Part shown: positions 1 through 6,677 of the stretch, in pieces
How positions within the stretch are numbered: position 1 is the stretch's first letter
Layout of the letters: every line of letters starts with the position of its first letter
NCBI GenBank assembly: GCA_029932445.1
Contig: JAOZQB010000098.1
Location: 1 to 10,701 of the forward strand
DNA length: 10,701 nucleotides
Source of the DNA: Bacteroidales bacterium
Lineage (GTDB): Bacteria > Bacteroidota > Bacteroidia > Bacteroidales > JAADGE01
Reading direction: 5' to 3'
Position numbers and translations under genes: made by a program
The notes under the pieces: generated by a model
What the model was told of the DNA's origin: nothing
Seen by the model: the letters and a program-made list of their open reading frames with translations, nothing else
Database searches by the model: none

Positions 1-228
1 GGACTTATAAAGTAAAGATGATAAACGACCTGCAACAAACAAATAAACAACATGCGGTTCAGCAGTAATCCTCAAGGACAAAAGGAATTTGCATGGTCAC
101 AAAAAATTTAAATTTGCAAATAAATAATAAGGCAAAAATTTGTGCTGTGAGCAAACTGAGAAATTATCGTAATTAACTCCGCACGTTGCTTATTCAACCG
201 TTGGTTAACAAAAATCCGTTCAAAATAA

Positions 229-885
229 TTAACGTATTGCCCGTTTCATTTCCGCAATCATTCCTTTCGGATTTTCGGCTTTAAATATTCCTGATCCGGA
301 AACAAAAACAGTACATCCGGCATCCGAAATTTCTTTGATATTATCAAGTTTAATGCCGCCGTCAACCTCAATTTCAATATGCCCTGCATGATTGTCATCA
401 AGCATTTTACGAAGCTGTTTTATTTTATTCAAAGATTGCGGAATAAAACTTTGTCCGCCGAAACCGGGATTTACAGACATAATTAGCACTAAGTCAATAT
501 CTTGCAAAATATTTTCTAAAACAGAAATCGGTGTATGCGGATTTAAAGACACTCCGGCTTTTACGCCTCTTGCTCTAATTTTTTGAACAACTCGATGCAC
601 ATGCGGTGTTGATTCGGCATGAATTGTCAAATAATCGGCACCGGCATCAATAAAAGCATCGACATAATAGCCCGGATCGGAGATCATTAAATGCACATCA
701 AGAGGAATTGTTGCAACTTCATTAATTGCCTCAACCACAACGGGACCGATGGTAATATTCGGAACAAAATGCCCGTCCATCACATCAATATGCAACAAAT
801 CGGCTCCGCCCTCTTCAAGCATTTTAATATCTTTCTCAAGATTGGAAAAGTTTGCCGATAATAATGAAGGTGATATTTTTTTCAT
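229..885 (-). CDS. rpe: Ribulose-phosphate 3-epimerase
   Basis: The 218-residue product interconverts D-ribulose 5-phosphate and D-xylulose 5-phosphate in the cytosolic pentose phosphate pathway. Its length is normal for this TIM-barrel family. Visible landmarks are the N-terminal PSLLSAN (6-12), the metal/catalytic segment HIDVMDGHFVPN (32-43) with His32 and Asp34, DVHLM with His65, the flexible phosphate-side loop VNPGFGGQSF (138-147), catalytic Asp175 in EVDGGI, and the phosphate-binding GSGIF (197-201). All expected metal ligands (His32, Asp34, His65, Asp175) are present, so the enzyme should be active. The ATG start is directly followed by the canonical KKISPSLLSA beginning, so no other start is needed. 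The gene lies 98 bases downstream of transketolase on the same strand, the enzyme that uses its product xylulose 5-phosphate. It has its own candidate -7 box at 911-918. Confidence 0.97.
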   Translation of the reverse strand: MKKISPSLLSANFSNLEKDIKMLEEGGADLLHIDVMDGHFVPNITIGPVVVEAINEVATIPLDVHLMISDPGYYVDAFIDAGADYLTIHAESTPHVHRVVQKIRARGVKAGVSLNPHTPISVLENILQDIDLVLIMSVNPGFGGQSFIPQSLNKIKQLRKMLDDNHAGHIEIEVDGGIKLDNIKEISDAGCTVFVSGSGIFKAENPKGMIAEMKRAIR

Positions 886-910
886 TTATTTATAACATTT
901 TAGGCTAATG

Positions 911-918
911 CAAATGTA
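911..918 (-). promoter_or_regulatory. Candidate -7 box for rpe
   Basis: Read on the minus strand this is TACATTTG, a full match to the Bacteroidota -7 consensus TAnnTTTG, about 25 bases before the rpe start codon. I see no good TTTG/TTG -33 element at the expected 19-21 base spacing. rpe may therefore be transcribed from here, from the tkt promoter, or from both. Confidence 0.4.
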
Positions 919-983
919 CTAATATTTTTATAATGAAGCATAAATAAACTTTTCGACAGTTTGAAACTTTCGGAAAATTAAAA

Positions 984-2966
984 TTATTTTAACAACTCTT
1001 TAGCTGCATTATAAACAGCCTCTGCCGTAATACCGTATTTTTCATACAATACTTCATAAGGTGCCGAAGCTCCGAAATTGTCAATACCGATAATTTTTCC
1101 TTTATCACCGACATATTTATACCACGACATACTTGAACCGGCTTCAACGGCAATCCGCTTATCAGCATACGAAGGTAATATCGTTTTTTTATAATCATCA
1201 CTTTGTTTATCGAATAGTTCCTGCGATAAAAACGATACGACACGCACTTCAATACCGTCTTTATTTAATCGTTCTTTTGCTTCAAGCGCAATTTCAACTT
1301 CCGAACCGGAAGCCATAAGAATAACATCAAAATCAACATCATCGCTGACGGCATAAGCACCTTTTTCAGCATTTGAAATATCGGCAAAATCTCGGCCGTT
1401 GCGTTTAACGGTTGTAAGACCTTGACGCGTAAGAACCAAAGTTGAAGGACCTTCGGTATTGTTTAAAGCTAATTTCCAGGCAGCAGCCGTTTCATTGGCA
1501 TCCATCGGTCTGAAAACCGTCATATTAGGAATAACTCTCAAAGATGATAAATGTTCAACAGGTTGATGTGTGGGACCGTCTTCACCCAATCCGATAGAAT
1601 CGTGTGTTAACACATAAATCACTCGGATACCCATTAAAGCAGCCATGCGCATTGCCGAACGCATATAATCCGAGAATACAAAGAATGTTCCGCCGTAAGG
1701 AATTAAACCGCCGTGTAAAGCAATACCATTCATAACGGCTGCCATTCCGAATTCACGAATACCGTAATGAATGTAATTTCCCCAACGGTTATTCGGGCTG
1801 TATTCACTTTGACTTTTGGCTTTTGTTTTATTGGAAGGTGTTAAATCTGCCGATCCGCCGATTAACATCGGAAGTTGCTCCGCCAGTTCTTCAATCACTT
1901 TTCCGGAAGATGCACGAGTGGCAAGTTTGGTACCTGCTTCAAATTCTGAAATTTTAAAATCGGGTATTTTTCCTTCAATTAAATTTTGAAGTTCTTTTGC
2001 CGCATCTTTATTATTATCTTTATAACTTTCAAAATTGATGTTCCAAATACGTTCGGCTTCAATACCTTTTTTAATTGTTTCTTGGGTAAAATCATAAACT
2101 TCTTGCGGGACATAAAATTTTTCGGTTGAAATACCGAGATTTTCTTTCGTCAGAATAATTTCTTCTTCCCCCAAAGGCGAACCGTGAATACCTGATGTTC
2201 CGGCTTTATTAGGACTTCCGAAACCGATTGTTGTATTGCAAATAATGATTGTCGGTTTATCGTTTTCCGCTTTTGCTTTGCTTATTGCTTTATGTATTTC
2301 ATTATAATTCTGTCCGTTAATTTCAAGAACTTGCCAATGATACGACTCGAAACGTTTTTTAACATCATCGGAATAAGTTAAACTCGTATTTCCGTCAATG
2401 GTAATATGATTTGAATCGTAAAATAAAATCAATTTTCCGAGCTTGTTATGTCCGGCAAATGAGCACACTTCGTGTGAAATACCTTCTTCCAAATCACCGT
2501 CGCCTGCCATTGTAAAAGTATAATGATTGATAATTTCGGTATCGGTATTGTATTTTGCCGCAATAATCGATTCTGCCAAAGCCATTCCTACCGCATTAGC
2601 AAGTCCTTGCCCCAAAGGTCCCGTTGTAGTTTCCACACCGGCAGTATCCTGTACTTCAGGATGCCCGGGTGTTTTACTGTGCCATTGGCGAAATTCTTTA
2701 ATATCATCCATGCTTAAATCGTAACCGTACAGATGTAATAAGCTGTATAACAGCATACTGCCGTGTCCGCCCGAAAGCACAAATCGATCTCTGTCGAACC
2801 AATTCGGATTTTTAGGATTAAATTTTAAATGTTCGTTAAACAAAACACTTGCAACATCAGCCATTCCCATCGGTAATCCGGGATGTCCGGAATTTGCTTT
2901 TTGAATAGCATCAATTGATAATCCTCTGATTGTATTTGCGGTTAATTTCATTAAATCGGTATTCAT
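984..2966 (-). CDS. tkt: Transketolase
   Basis: The 660-residue thiamine diphosphate enzyme transfers two-carbon ketol units between sugar phosphates (xylulose 5-phosphate donor; ribose 5-phosphate or erythrose 4-phosphate acceptor) in the non-oxidative pentose phosphate pathway. Domain order is standard. The N-terminal PP domain carries GHPGLPMG around His28, GGHGSML around His68, and the ThDP/metal motif beginning GDGDLEEG at 155, with Asn186 closing it. HGSPLG sits near 261. The Pyr domain carries the catalytic Glu405 in REFGMAAVMNG and the conserved THDSIGLGEDGPTHQPVEHL at 454-473. A C-terminal domain ends at residue 660. Size and motifs are those of a complete single-chain transketolase. 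The start at 2966 gives MNTDLMKLTANTIRG. An internal Met6 is a possible alternative, but the upstream ATG follows the -7 box at 2992-2999 at a sensible distance. rpe follows it on the same strand. Confidence 0.98.
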   Translation of the reverse strand: MNTDLMKLTANTIRGLSIDAIQKANSGHPGLPMGMADVASVLFNEHLKFNPKNPNWFDRDRFVLSGGHGSMLLYSLLHLYGYDLSMDDIKEFRQWHSKTPGHPEVQDTAGVETTTGPLGQGLANAVGMALAESIIAAKYNTDTEIINHYTFTMAGDGDLEEGISHEVCSFAGHNKLGKLILFYDSNHITIDGNTSLTYSDDVKKRFESYHWQVLEINGQNYNEIHKAISKAKAENDKPTIIICNTTIGFGSPNKAGTSGIHGSPLGEEEIILTKENLGISTEKFYVPQEVYDFTQETIKKGIEAERIWNINFESYKDNNKDAAKELQNLIEGKIPDFKISEFEAGTKLATRASSGKVIEELAEQLPMLIGGSADLTPSNKTKAKSQSEYSPNNRWGNYIHYGIREFGMAAVMNGIALHGGLIPYGGTFFVFSDYMRSAMRMAALMGIRVIYVLTHDSIGLGEDGPTHQPVEHLSSLRVIPNMTVFRPMDANETAAAWKLALNNTEGPSTLVLTRQGLTTVKRNGRDFADISNAEKGAYAVSDDVDFDVILMASGSEVEIALEAKERLNKDGIEVRVVSFLSQELFDKQSDDYKKTILPSYADKRIAVEAGSSMSWYKYVGDKGKIIGIDNFGASAPYEVLYEKYGITAEAVYNAAKELLK

Positions 2967-2991
2967 TTTTTTTAGTTAAAATTAAAGATGA

Positions 2992-2999
2992 CAAAGTTA
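2992..2999 (-). promoter_or_regulatory. Candidate -7 box for tkt
   Basis: On the minus strand this reads TAACTTTG, an exact match to TAnnTTTG, about 25 bases before the tkt start codon. It lies just downstream of the hairpin terminator of the preceding gene, so tkt would be transcribed independently. No clear -33 element is seen at 19-21 bases. Confidence 0.5.
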
Positions 3000-3011
3000 C
3001 TAAATTTCTAT

Positions 3012-3048
3012 AAAGAAAAAAGCACCGCAAAAGGATTGCAATGCTTTT
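3012..3048 (-). terminator. Rho-independent terminator after the DUF4476 gene
   Basis: On the minus strand, bases 3048-3036 pair with 3030-3018 to form a 13-pair stem (AAAAGCATTGCAA with TTGCGGTGCTTTT, two G-U pairs) around a 5-base loop. A T-rich tract follows (3021-3012). Read on the plus strand, the two wobble positions become C/A mismatches, so the hairpin is built for minus-strand transcripts. It starts 23 bases after the stop codon at 3072 and separates that gene from tkt. Confidence 0.8.
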
Positions 3049-3071
3049 CTTTTAAATCAACATATCAGATA

Positions 3072-3854
3072 TTACCAATTATTTCTGTAGTTAGGTCTGT
3101 CGTAATCTCTTTTGTAATAATTCCAATCATTATCATAATAATCCGATTTTGAATTTCCGATAAAATTATTTAATTCACGGATACTGCTGCTAAAACTGAA
3201 TGCATTATTTACAAGATAATAATTACGTTTATCAATACAATATCTGTATGCATATTTGGCTACTTTCAATTTCGTTGATTCAAAACTGAACATCGTTAAA
3301 ATTCGGTAAACCTGATTGGCTTTTACGCGATGTGTTGAAATGGCTTGCTCGGCTATTATCTTTTTATCACTTTCAAAAGATGCTCTGCGTATTGAATTTT
3401 GAAGTCTTGCAACATCCAATACCGGTTTATTATAATAGCCGTTACCGTTATTATTGTAGTAGCCGTTACCATTATTATATCCGTTACCGTTGTTATAACC
3501 GCCGTTATTATTCGGTGTTACATTATTAATAACCAATCGATTATACTTATTTATCCGAGCTCTTACAATTGAACGAGCAGGAATTTTAATATTCCCGTTA
3601 TAGATTGTTCTGAAGGCACCGTATCGTCCGCCGACGCGTTGCTTAATTACCAATCTGTGCGAACCGCCCATAATTCCGGATAATGTAAATGCACTTCTCG
3701 GTACATCATAAATCTTCCGATCAAAAATAATCGTAAACATGGAATTGTTATACATTCTTAATCGTAATTCCGAGCTTCCGTATCTTTGAGCTTCGGAACT
3801 TTTAGGGGCTAAGAGAACACCTAAAATTGCGAGGGTAAAAATTAATCGTTTCAT
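3072..3854 (-). CDS. Secreted DUF4476-domain protein with Asn/Gly/Tyr-rich linker
   Basis: The 260-residue protein begins with a signal peptide (KR, then a hydrophobic stretch to about residue 17, probable cleavage after SEA at 22), so it should be exported to the periplasm or cell surface. Residues about 27-112 form a basic, beta-rich N-terminal region. Residues 114-143 are a low-complexity linker built from repeats such as NNGNGY and GYYNNNGN. Residues about 146-233 match the DUF4476 pattern: SIRRASFESDKKIIAEQA, then VYRILTMFSFESTKLKVAKYAY, then CIDKRNYYLVNNAFSFSSS. The tail (234-260) is rich in Tyr, Asp, Asn and Arg. The function of DUF4476 is unknown. No catalytic motif or T9SS tail is visible. 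An AAAAGGA ribosome-binding sequence at 3861-3867 supports the start. The gene follows a lipoprotein gene by 61 bases on the same strand and may share its transcript. Confidence 0.88.
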   Translation of the reverse strand: MKRLIFTLAILGVLLAPKSSEAQRYGSSELRLRMYNNSMFTIIFDRKIYDVPRSAFTLSGIMGGSHRLVIKQRVGGRYGAFRTIYNGNIKIPARSIVRARINKYNRLVINNVTPNNNGGYNNGNGYNNGNGYYNNNGNGYYNKPVLDVARLQNSIRRASFESDKKIIAEQAISTHRVKANQVYRILTMFSFESTKLKVAKYAYRYCIDKRNYYLVNNAFSFSSSIRELNNFIGNSKSDYYDNDWNYYKRDYDRPNYRNNW

Positions 3855-3860
3855 AGCTTT

Positions 3861-3867
3861 TCCTTTT
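3861..3867 (-). promoter_or_regulatory. Shine-Dalgarno-like sequence of the DUF4476 gene
   Basis: The minus-strand sequence AAAAGGA ends 6 bases before the ATG at 3854. Most other genes in the window lack a recognisable Shine-Dalgarno sequence, so this stands out and fixes the start codon. Confidence 0.5.
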
Positions 3868-3915
3868 AAAGTTTGATTACTAAGTATAAATCAATTCGTA
3901 TGCCGGAAAAAATAA

Positions 3916-4545
3916 TTAAGGTGTATCTAAAGTATCAACAGGAAGTTTTTTAACGGTATCTTTTTTTATTACTTTCTGATTATCAACATGTACAACTGTT
4001 TGTTTTATGTTAATATCTTCTTCTAAATTAAAATAATGAATAATTCTGTTTTCCAAACTGTCTCTTTTCATTAATCCTTCTTCAATATCCAGTGTGTCTT
4101 CACCGTTAAAAAATATTTGCCCGATAAATAAATCGTTTTCTTTACGGTCAAAATACAGTGTATCTCCTTTTTTTGTGATAAATGCAATTTTAGGGCTTAT
4201 GGTATAAACAGAATGTATTTTTTCATTTTTTAATGCATTTTTCGTATTTTTTGCCTGCCTTTTAAATTGTTTATATATCAAATCAAAATCCCATTCAGAT
4301 TGTTTCCCGGATCTGTGAATAAACTGTTTAAATTCGTTATTAGACAGACTGAAAAATACCAAAGTATTCGGTTTTACATATAATACATCTTGCGAATCGA
4401 CAAAATTATCATCGGTATCTTTAAATTTTAAGATACTGTCAACAGTTATTTCAGAAATTGATTTTTCTTTCGTCCCTTTAATATCTGAATTACATGAATA
4501 TAAAGCAAACAGGACAATGAAAATTCCTAATAGCATTGTCTTCAT
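3916..4545 (-). CDS. Putative lipoprotein of unknown function
   Basis: I do not recognise this 209-residue protein. It starts with a short hydrophobic signal segment (LLGIFIVLFALYSC) and a lipobox-like LYSC with Cys18 as the predicted lipidated residue, followed by NSD. It is probably anchored in the outer membrane or facing the periplasm. The mature part is highly charged. It contains a predicted beta-rich section (about 50-72, VLYVKPNTLVFFSLSNNEF), a Lys-rich helical stretch (about 85-110), a second beta-rich section (about 110-150) with repeated GDTLYF and GEDTLDI-like pieces, and a Lys/Asp/Thr tail. No enzymatic motif is visible. It lies 61 bases upstream of the DUF4476 gene on the same strand and is divergent from the M48 protease gene. 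The likely promoter is at 4605-4636. The lipoprotein call is reasonably supported; the function is open. Confidence 0.8.
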   Translation of the reverse strand: MKTMLLGIFIVLFALYSCNSDIKGTKEKSISEITVDSILKFKDTDDNFVDSQDVLYVKPNTLVFFSLSNNEFKQFIHRSGKQSEWDFDLIYKQFKRQAKNTKNALKNEKIHSVYTISPKIAFITKKGDTLYFDRKENDLFIGQIFFNGEDTLDIEEGLMKRDSLENRIIHYFNLEEDINIKQTVVHVDNQKVIKKDTVKKLPVDTLDTP

Positions 4546-4604
4546 ATTATGATTTTTTTATTTATAAAAACAATTGTTAAAATTAATTTTTATATCCGCA
4601 AGAT

Positions 4605-4636
4605 TAAAGCTAAAAGGATGATAGTCATCGTATCAA
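4605..4636 (-). promoter_or_regulatory. Candidate promoter of the lipoprotein gene
   Basis: On the minus strand, TTG (4636-4634), 21 bases, then TAGCTTTA (4612-4605) approximates the Bacteroidota promoter; the last base of the -7 box departs from consensus. A better -7 match, TATCTTTG, exists on the same strand at 4722-4715, but it lies about 170 bases before the start codon and lacks a -33 partner. Confidence 0.35.
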
Positions 4637-4757
4637 TATTTTGATTTAAGTAAAATTAATTTGTACTTATTCCTCTTTTTATCAAAAATTGACTTGCAGA
4701 TTTAAATTAATTTGCAAAGATACATTTTTATCATTCACTTATTCATATATAGTTTTT

Positions 4758-4765
4758 TAACTTTG
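4758..4765 (+). promoter_or_regulatory. Candidate -7 box for the M48 protease-CYTH operon
   Basis: TAACTTTG is an exact match to TAnnTTTG. It ends 19 bases before the ATG at 4785, which implies a short leader of roughly 12-15 bases. I see no convincing -33 element 19-21 bases upstream. Confidence 0.45.
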
Positions 4766-4784
4766 CATGCTTAAATTTTAAATT

Positions 4785-6017
4785 ATGTATAACACCATTT
4801 TTTTTATAATCATCGGTATTTTAATCTTTTCTTATCTTTTAGACGAATATTTGGATTTCTTAAACTCTAAATTCAGAAACAGAAACATTCCGAAAGAATT
4901 AGAAGGTATTTATGATGATGAGAAATATAAAAAATCACAAAATTACGGAAAAGCAAATGACCGTTTTTCATTTATTTCGTCAACATTTATGTTAATTTTA
5001 ACATTGGGAATGTTCTTTTTCGCCGGTTTTAATTATGTAAATCAAATCGCAGTTGATTTTTCAGATAATCAAATTATTCAAGCACTTATCTTTTTCGGAA
5101 TTTTATTATTGGCTTCGGATATTATCACAACACCTTTTGCATATTATTCGGTTTTTGTTATTGAGGAAAAATACGGTTTCAACAAAACCACTTTAAAAAC
5201 ATTCATTTTCGATAAACTGAAAGGATGGTTGCTCGGAGCTGTAATAGGAGGCGGATTGCTTGCTTTAATCGTTTGGTTTTATGTCCTGACAAAAGAGATG
5301 TTTTGGATTTATGCTTGGGCAGCAGTCAGTATTTTTTCTGTTTTTATGACAATGTTTTATTCAAGCATCATCGTTCCTCTTTTCAATAAACAAACCCCTT
5401 TGGAAGAAGGTGAATTAAGAAATGCCATCGAAGAATTTGCTCGAAAAGCCGGTTTTAAATTAGATAATATCTTTGTCATTGACGGCTCAAAGCGTTCTAC
5501 AAAAGCCAATGCCTATTTCAGCGGTTTGGGACCGAAAAAACGCATCGTTTTGTACGACACTTTAATAAATGATCTTACAAAAGAAGAAATTGTTGCCGTG
5601 TTGGCACACGAAATCGGACATTATAAAAAGAAGCATACTTTGAGCAATATTGCGGCATCCGTCATTCAAAGCGGTATCATGTTTTATATTTTCTCATTGC
5701 TGGTTAACAGCAAAGAACTTTCTCAGGCACTCGGTTCCGAAACGGTTAGTTTTCAATTGGGATTAGTTGCTTTCGGTATTCTTTACAGCCCGATTTCAAC
5801 CCTAATCGGTTTGTTTATGAACACGATTTCCCGAAAACACGAATATCAAGCCGATGCTTTTGCAAAAGAATATAAACAATCAGGCGGATTAATTTCAGGA
5901 TTAAAAAAATTGACGGCTAAAAATTTAAGCAATCTCACTCCTCATCCTTGGTATGTTTTTTTCAATTATTCCCACCCTACTCTTTATCAACGTATTAAAG
6001 CATTAAATAATGAATAA
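4785..6017 (+). CDS. M48 family membrane zinc metalloprotease (Ste24/CAAX-protease type)
   Basis: The 410-residue protein belongs to the Ste24-like branch of peptidase family M48. It has several membrane segments (about 4-20, 64-84, 98-118, 148-168, 172-196, 291-307 and 325-345) and an N-terminal region with the typical YGFNKTT (130-136). The zinc site is HEIGH at 275-279 (His275 and His279 ligands, Glu276 catalytic). The third ligand is Glu353 in HEYQADAFA. The conserved NAYFSGLGPKKRIVLYDTL lies at 242-260, and SHPTLYQRI lies near the C-terminus (396-404). All catalytic residues are present and the length is full. In eukaryotes this family trims CAAX-prenylated proteins. Bacteria lack such substrates, so a role in membrane protein quality control is the usual inference. 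It overlaps the next gene by 8 bases, which indicates an operon. The start follows a -7 box at 4758-4765. Confidence 0.95.
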   Translation: MYNTIFFIIIGILIFSYLLDEYLDFLNSKFRNRNIPKELEGIYDDEKYKKSQNYGKANDRFSFISSTFMLILTLGMFFFAGFNYVNQIAVDFSDNQIIQALIFFGILLLASDIITTPFAYYSVFVIEEKYGFNKTTLKTFIFDKLKGWLLGAVIGGGLLALIVWFYVLTKEMFWIYAWAAVSIFSVFMTMFYSSIIVPLFNKQTPLEEGELRNAIEEFARKAGFKLDNIFVIDGSKRSTKANAYFSGLGPKKRIVLYDTLINDLTKEEIVAVLAHEIGHYKKKHTLSNIAASVIQSGIMFYIFSLLVNSKELSQALGSETVSFQLGLVAFGILYSPISTLIGLFMNTISRKHEYQADAFAKEYKQSGGLISGLKKLTAKNLSNLTPHPWYVFFNYSHPTLYQRIKALNNE

Positions 6018-6477
6018 AGAAATTGAACGAAAGTTTTTGGTATTGAATGGGGATTTTAAAAAAGATGCCGTAAAATCATCAAAAATCATTCAAGGATATT
6101 TATCCAAAGACCCGGAACGAACCGTAAGAATTCGCATTCAAGACGATAAAGGTTTTATAACCGTAAAAGGCATTTCAAACAAAAGCGGTGCTTCCAGATT
6201 TGAATTCGAAACCGAAATTAATATACATGATGCTGAGCAATTATCGGAATTGTGTTTACCGGAATTGATTATTAAAACCCGATTTTATATTCCTTCGAAT
6301 AAACACACATTTGAAGTTGATGTTTTTGAAGGCAAAAATAAAGGATTGATTCTAGCAGAAATTGAACTGAATGAAGAAAATGAAACTTTTAAAAAACCGC
6401 TTTGGCTCGGAAAAGAAGTTACCGGTGATAAACACTATTATAATTCGTATCTTTCTGAAAATCCTTTTTCAAATTAA
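6010..6477 (+). CDS. CYTH domain protein (probable inorganic/organic triphosphatase)
   Basis: The 155-residue protein is a stand-alone short CYTH domain (triphosphate tunnel metalloenzyme). The signature EIERKFLV occurs at 4-11. Tunnel residues expected for binding triphosphate and metal follow in order: Arg37, Arg40 and Arg42 in RTVRIRI, Lys53 in TVKG, Glu65, Glu67 and Glu69 in FEFETEI, Lys89 and Arg91 in KTR, Glu102 and Asp104 in EVDVFEG, and Glu117 and Glu119 in AEIEL. Small bacterial members of this type, such as the one characterised in Nitrosomonas, hydrolyse inorganic tripolyphosphate. Class IV adenylate cyclase activity is also known in the superfamily, so the substrate is not settled by sequence. 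Its ATG overlaps the end of the M48 gene (ATGAATAA, 6010-6017), so translational coupling is likely. No link between the two functions is known to me. Confidence 0.92.
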   Translation: MNKEIERKFLVLNGDFKKDAVKSSKIIQGYLSKDPERTVRIRIQDDKGFITVKGISNKSGASRFEFETEINIHDAEQLSELCLPELIIKTRFYIPSNKHTFEVDVFEGKNKGLILAEIELNEENETFKKPLWLGKEVTGDKHYYNSYLSENPFSN

Positions 6478-6534
6478 CATTACTTTAAATCCTCACTTTT
6501 TTCATATCTAAACCCAATATTCTTTCGTCTTTAC

Positions 6535-6542
6535 TAATTTTG
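6535..6542 (+). promoter_or_regulatory. Isolated -7-type box upstream of the first universal stress gene
   Basis: TAATTTTG matches TAnnTTTG exactly but has no -33 partner and would give a leader of about 130 bases. It is an alternative to the promoter proposed at 6614-6644. Confidence 0.2.
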
Positions 6543-6613
6543 GTATTTTCAACAATATAAAAATCAAAATATAGTTATTTATAAACGCAGCTAAAATAAA
6601 TATTCAAATATAG

Positions 6614-6644
6614 TTTGATATTAAATATAAATTCAGTAATTTTC
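6614..6644 (+). promoter_or_regulatory. Candidate promoter of the first universal stress protein gene
   Basis: TTTG (6614-6617), 19 bases, then TAATTTTC (6637-6644) fits the Bacteroidota arrangement apart from the final C. The leader would be about 28 bases. The -7 box overlaps an 18-base perfect palindrome (6639-6656), so a repressor or activator binding there could control it. Confidence 0.4.
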
Positions 6645-6656
6645 AATATTGAAAAT
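6639..6656 (+). repeat. 18-base perfect palindrome at the universal stress gene promoter
   Basis: ATTTTCAATATTGAAAAT is its own reverse complement. Its core CAATATTG recurs upstream of the second universal stress gene at 7900-7907, where it is flanked by the same AAATTCAGTAA sequence (6629-6639 and 7881-7891). AT-rich DNA yields palindromes by chance, but the shared context argues for a conserved site. Confidence 0.55.
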
Positions 6657-6677
6657 ATTATAATAAAACCCTATATC

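Noticed and set aside
1..53. Minus-strand reading frame from an ATG at 53 running off the left edge, with a hydrophobic signal-like beginning.
   Set aside because: Only 17 codons are visible, with no promoter and no recognisable family. It cannot be supported from this window.
3..68. Plus-strand open frame ending at 66-68 that could be the tail of a gene entering from the left.
   Set aside because: Twenty-one codons with no recognisable motif. An open stretch of this length is expected by chance.
2523..2724. Open frames on the plus strand inside tkt, and similar ones at 392-586, 1133-1318 and 3332-3529.
   Set aside because: They lie antisense to clearly identified genes, lack promoters and encode no recognisable protein. 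They are by-products of the codon use of the real genes.
6615..6677. Upstream TTG start adding 21 residues to the first universal stress protein.
   Set aside because: The extra residues have no counterpart in the paralogue, and the stretch contains the candidate promoter and palindrome. The ATG at 6678 gives an N-terminus that aligns with copy 2.
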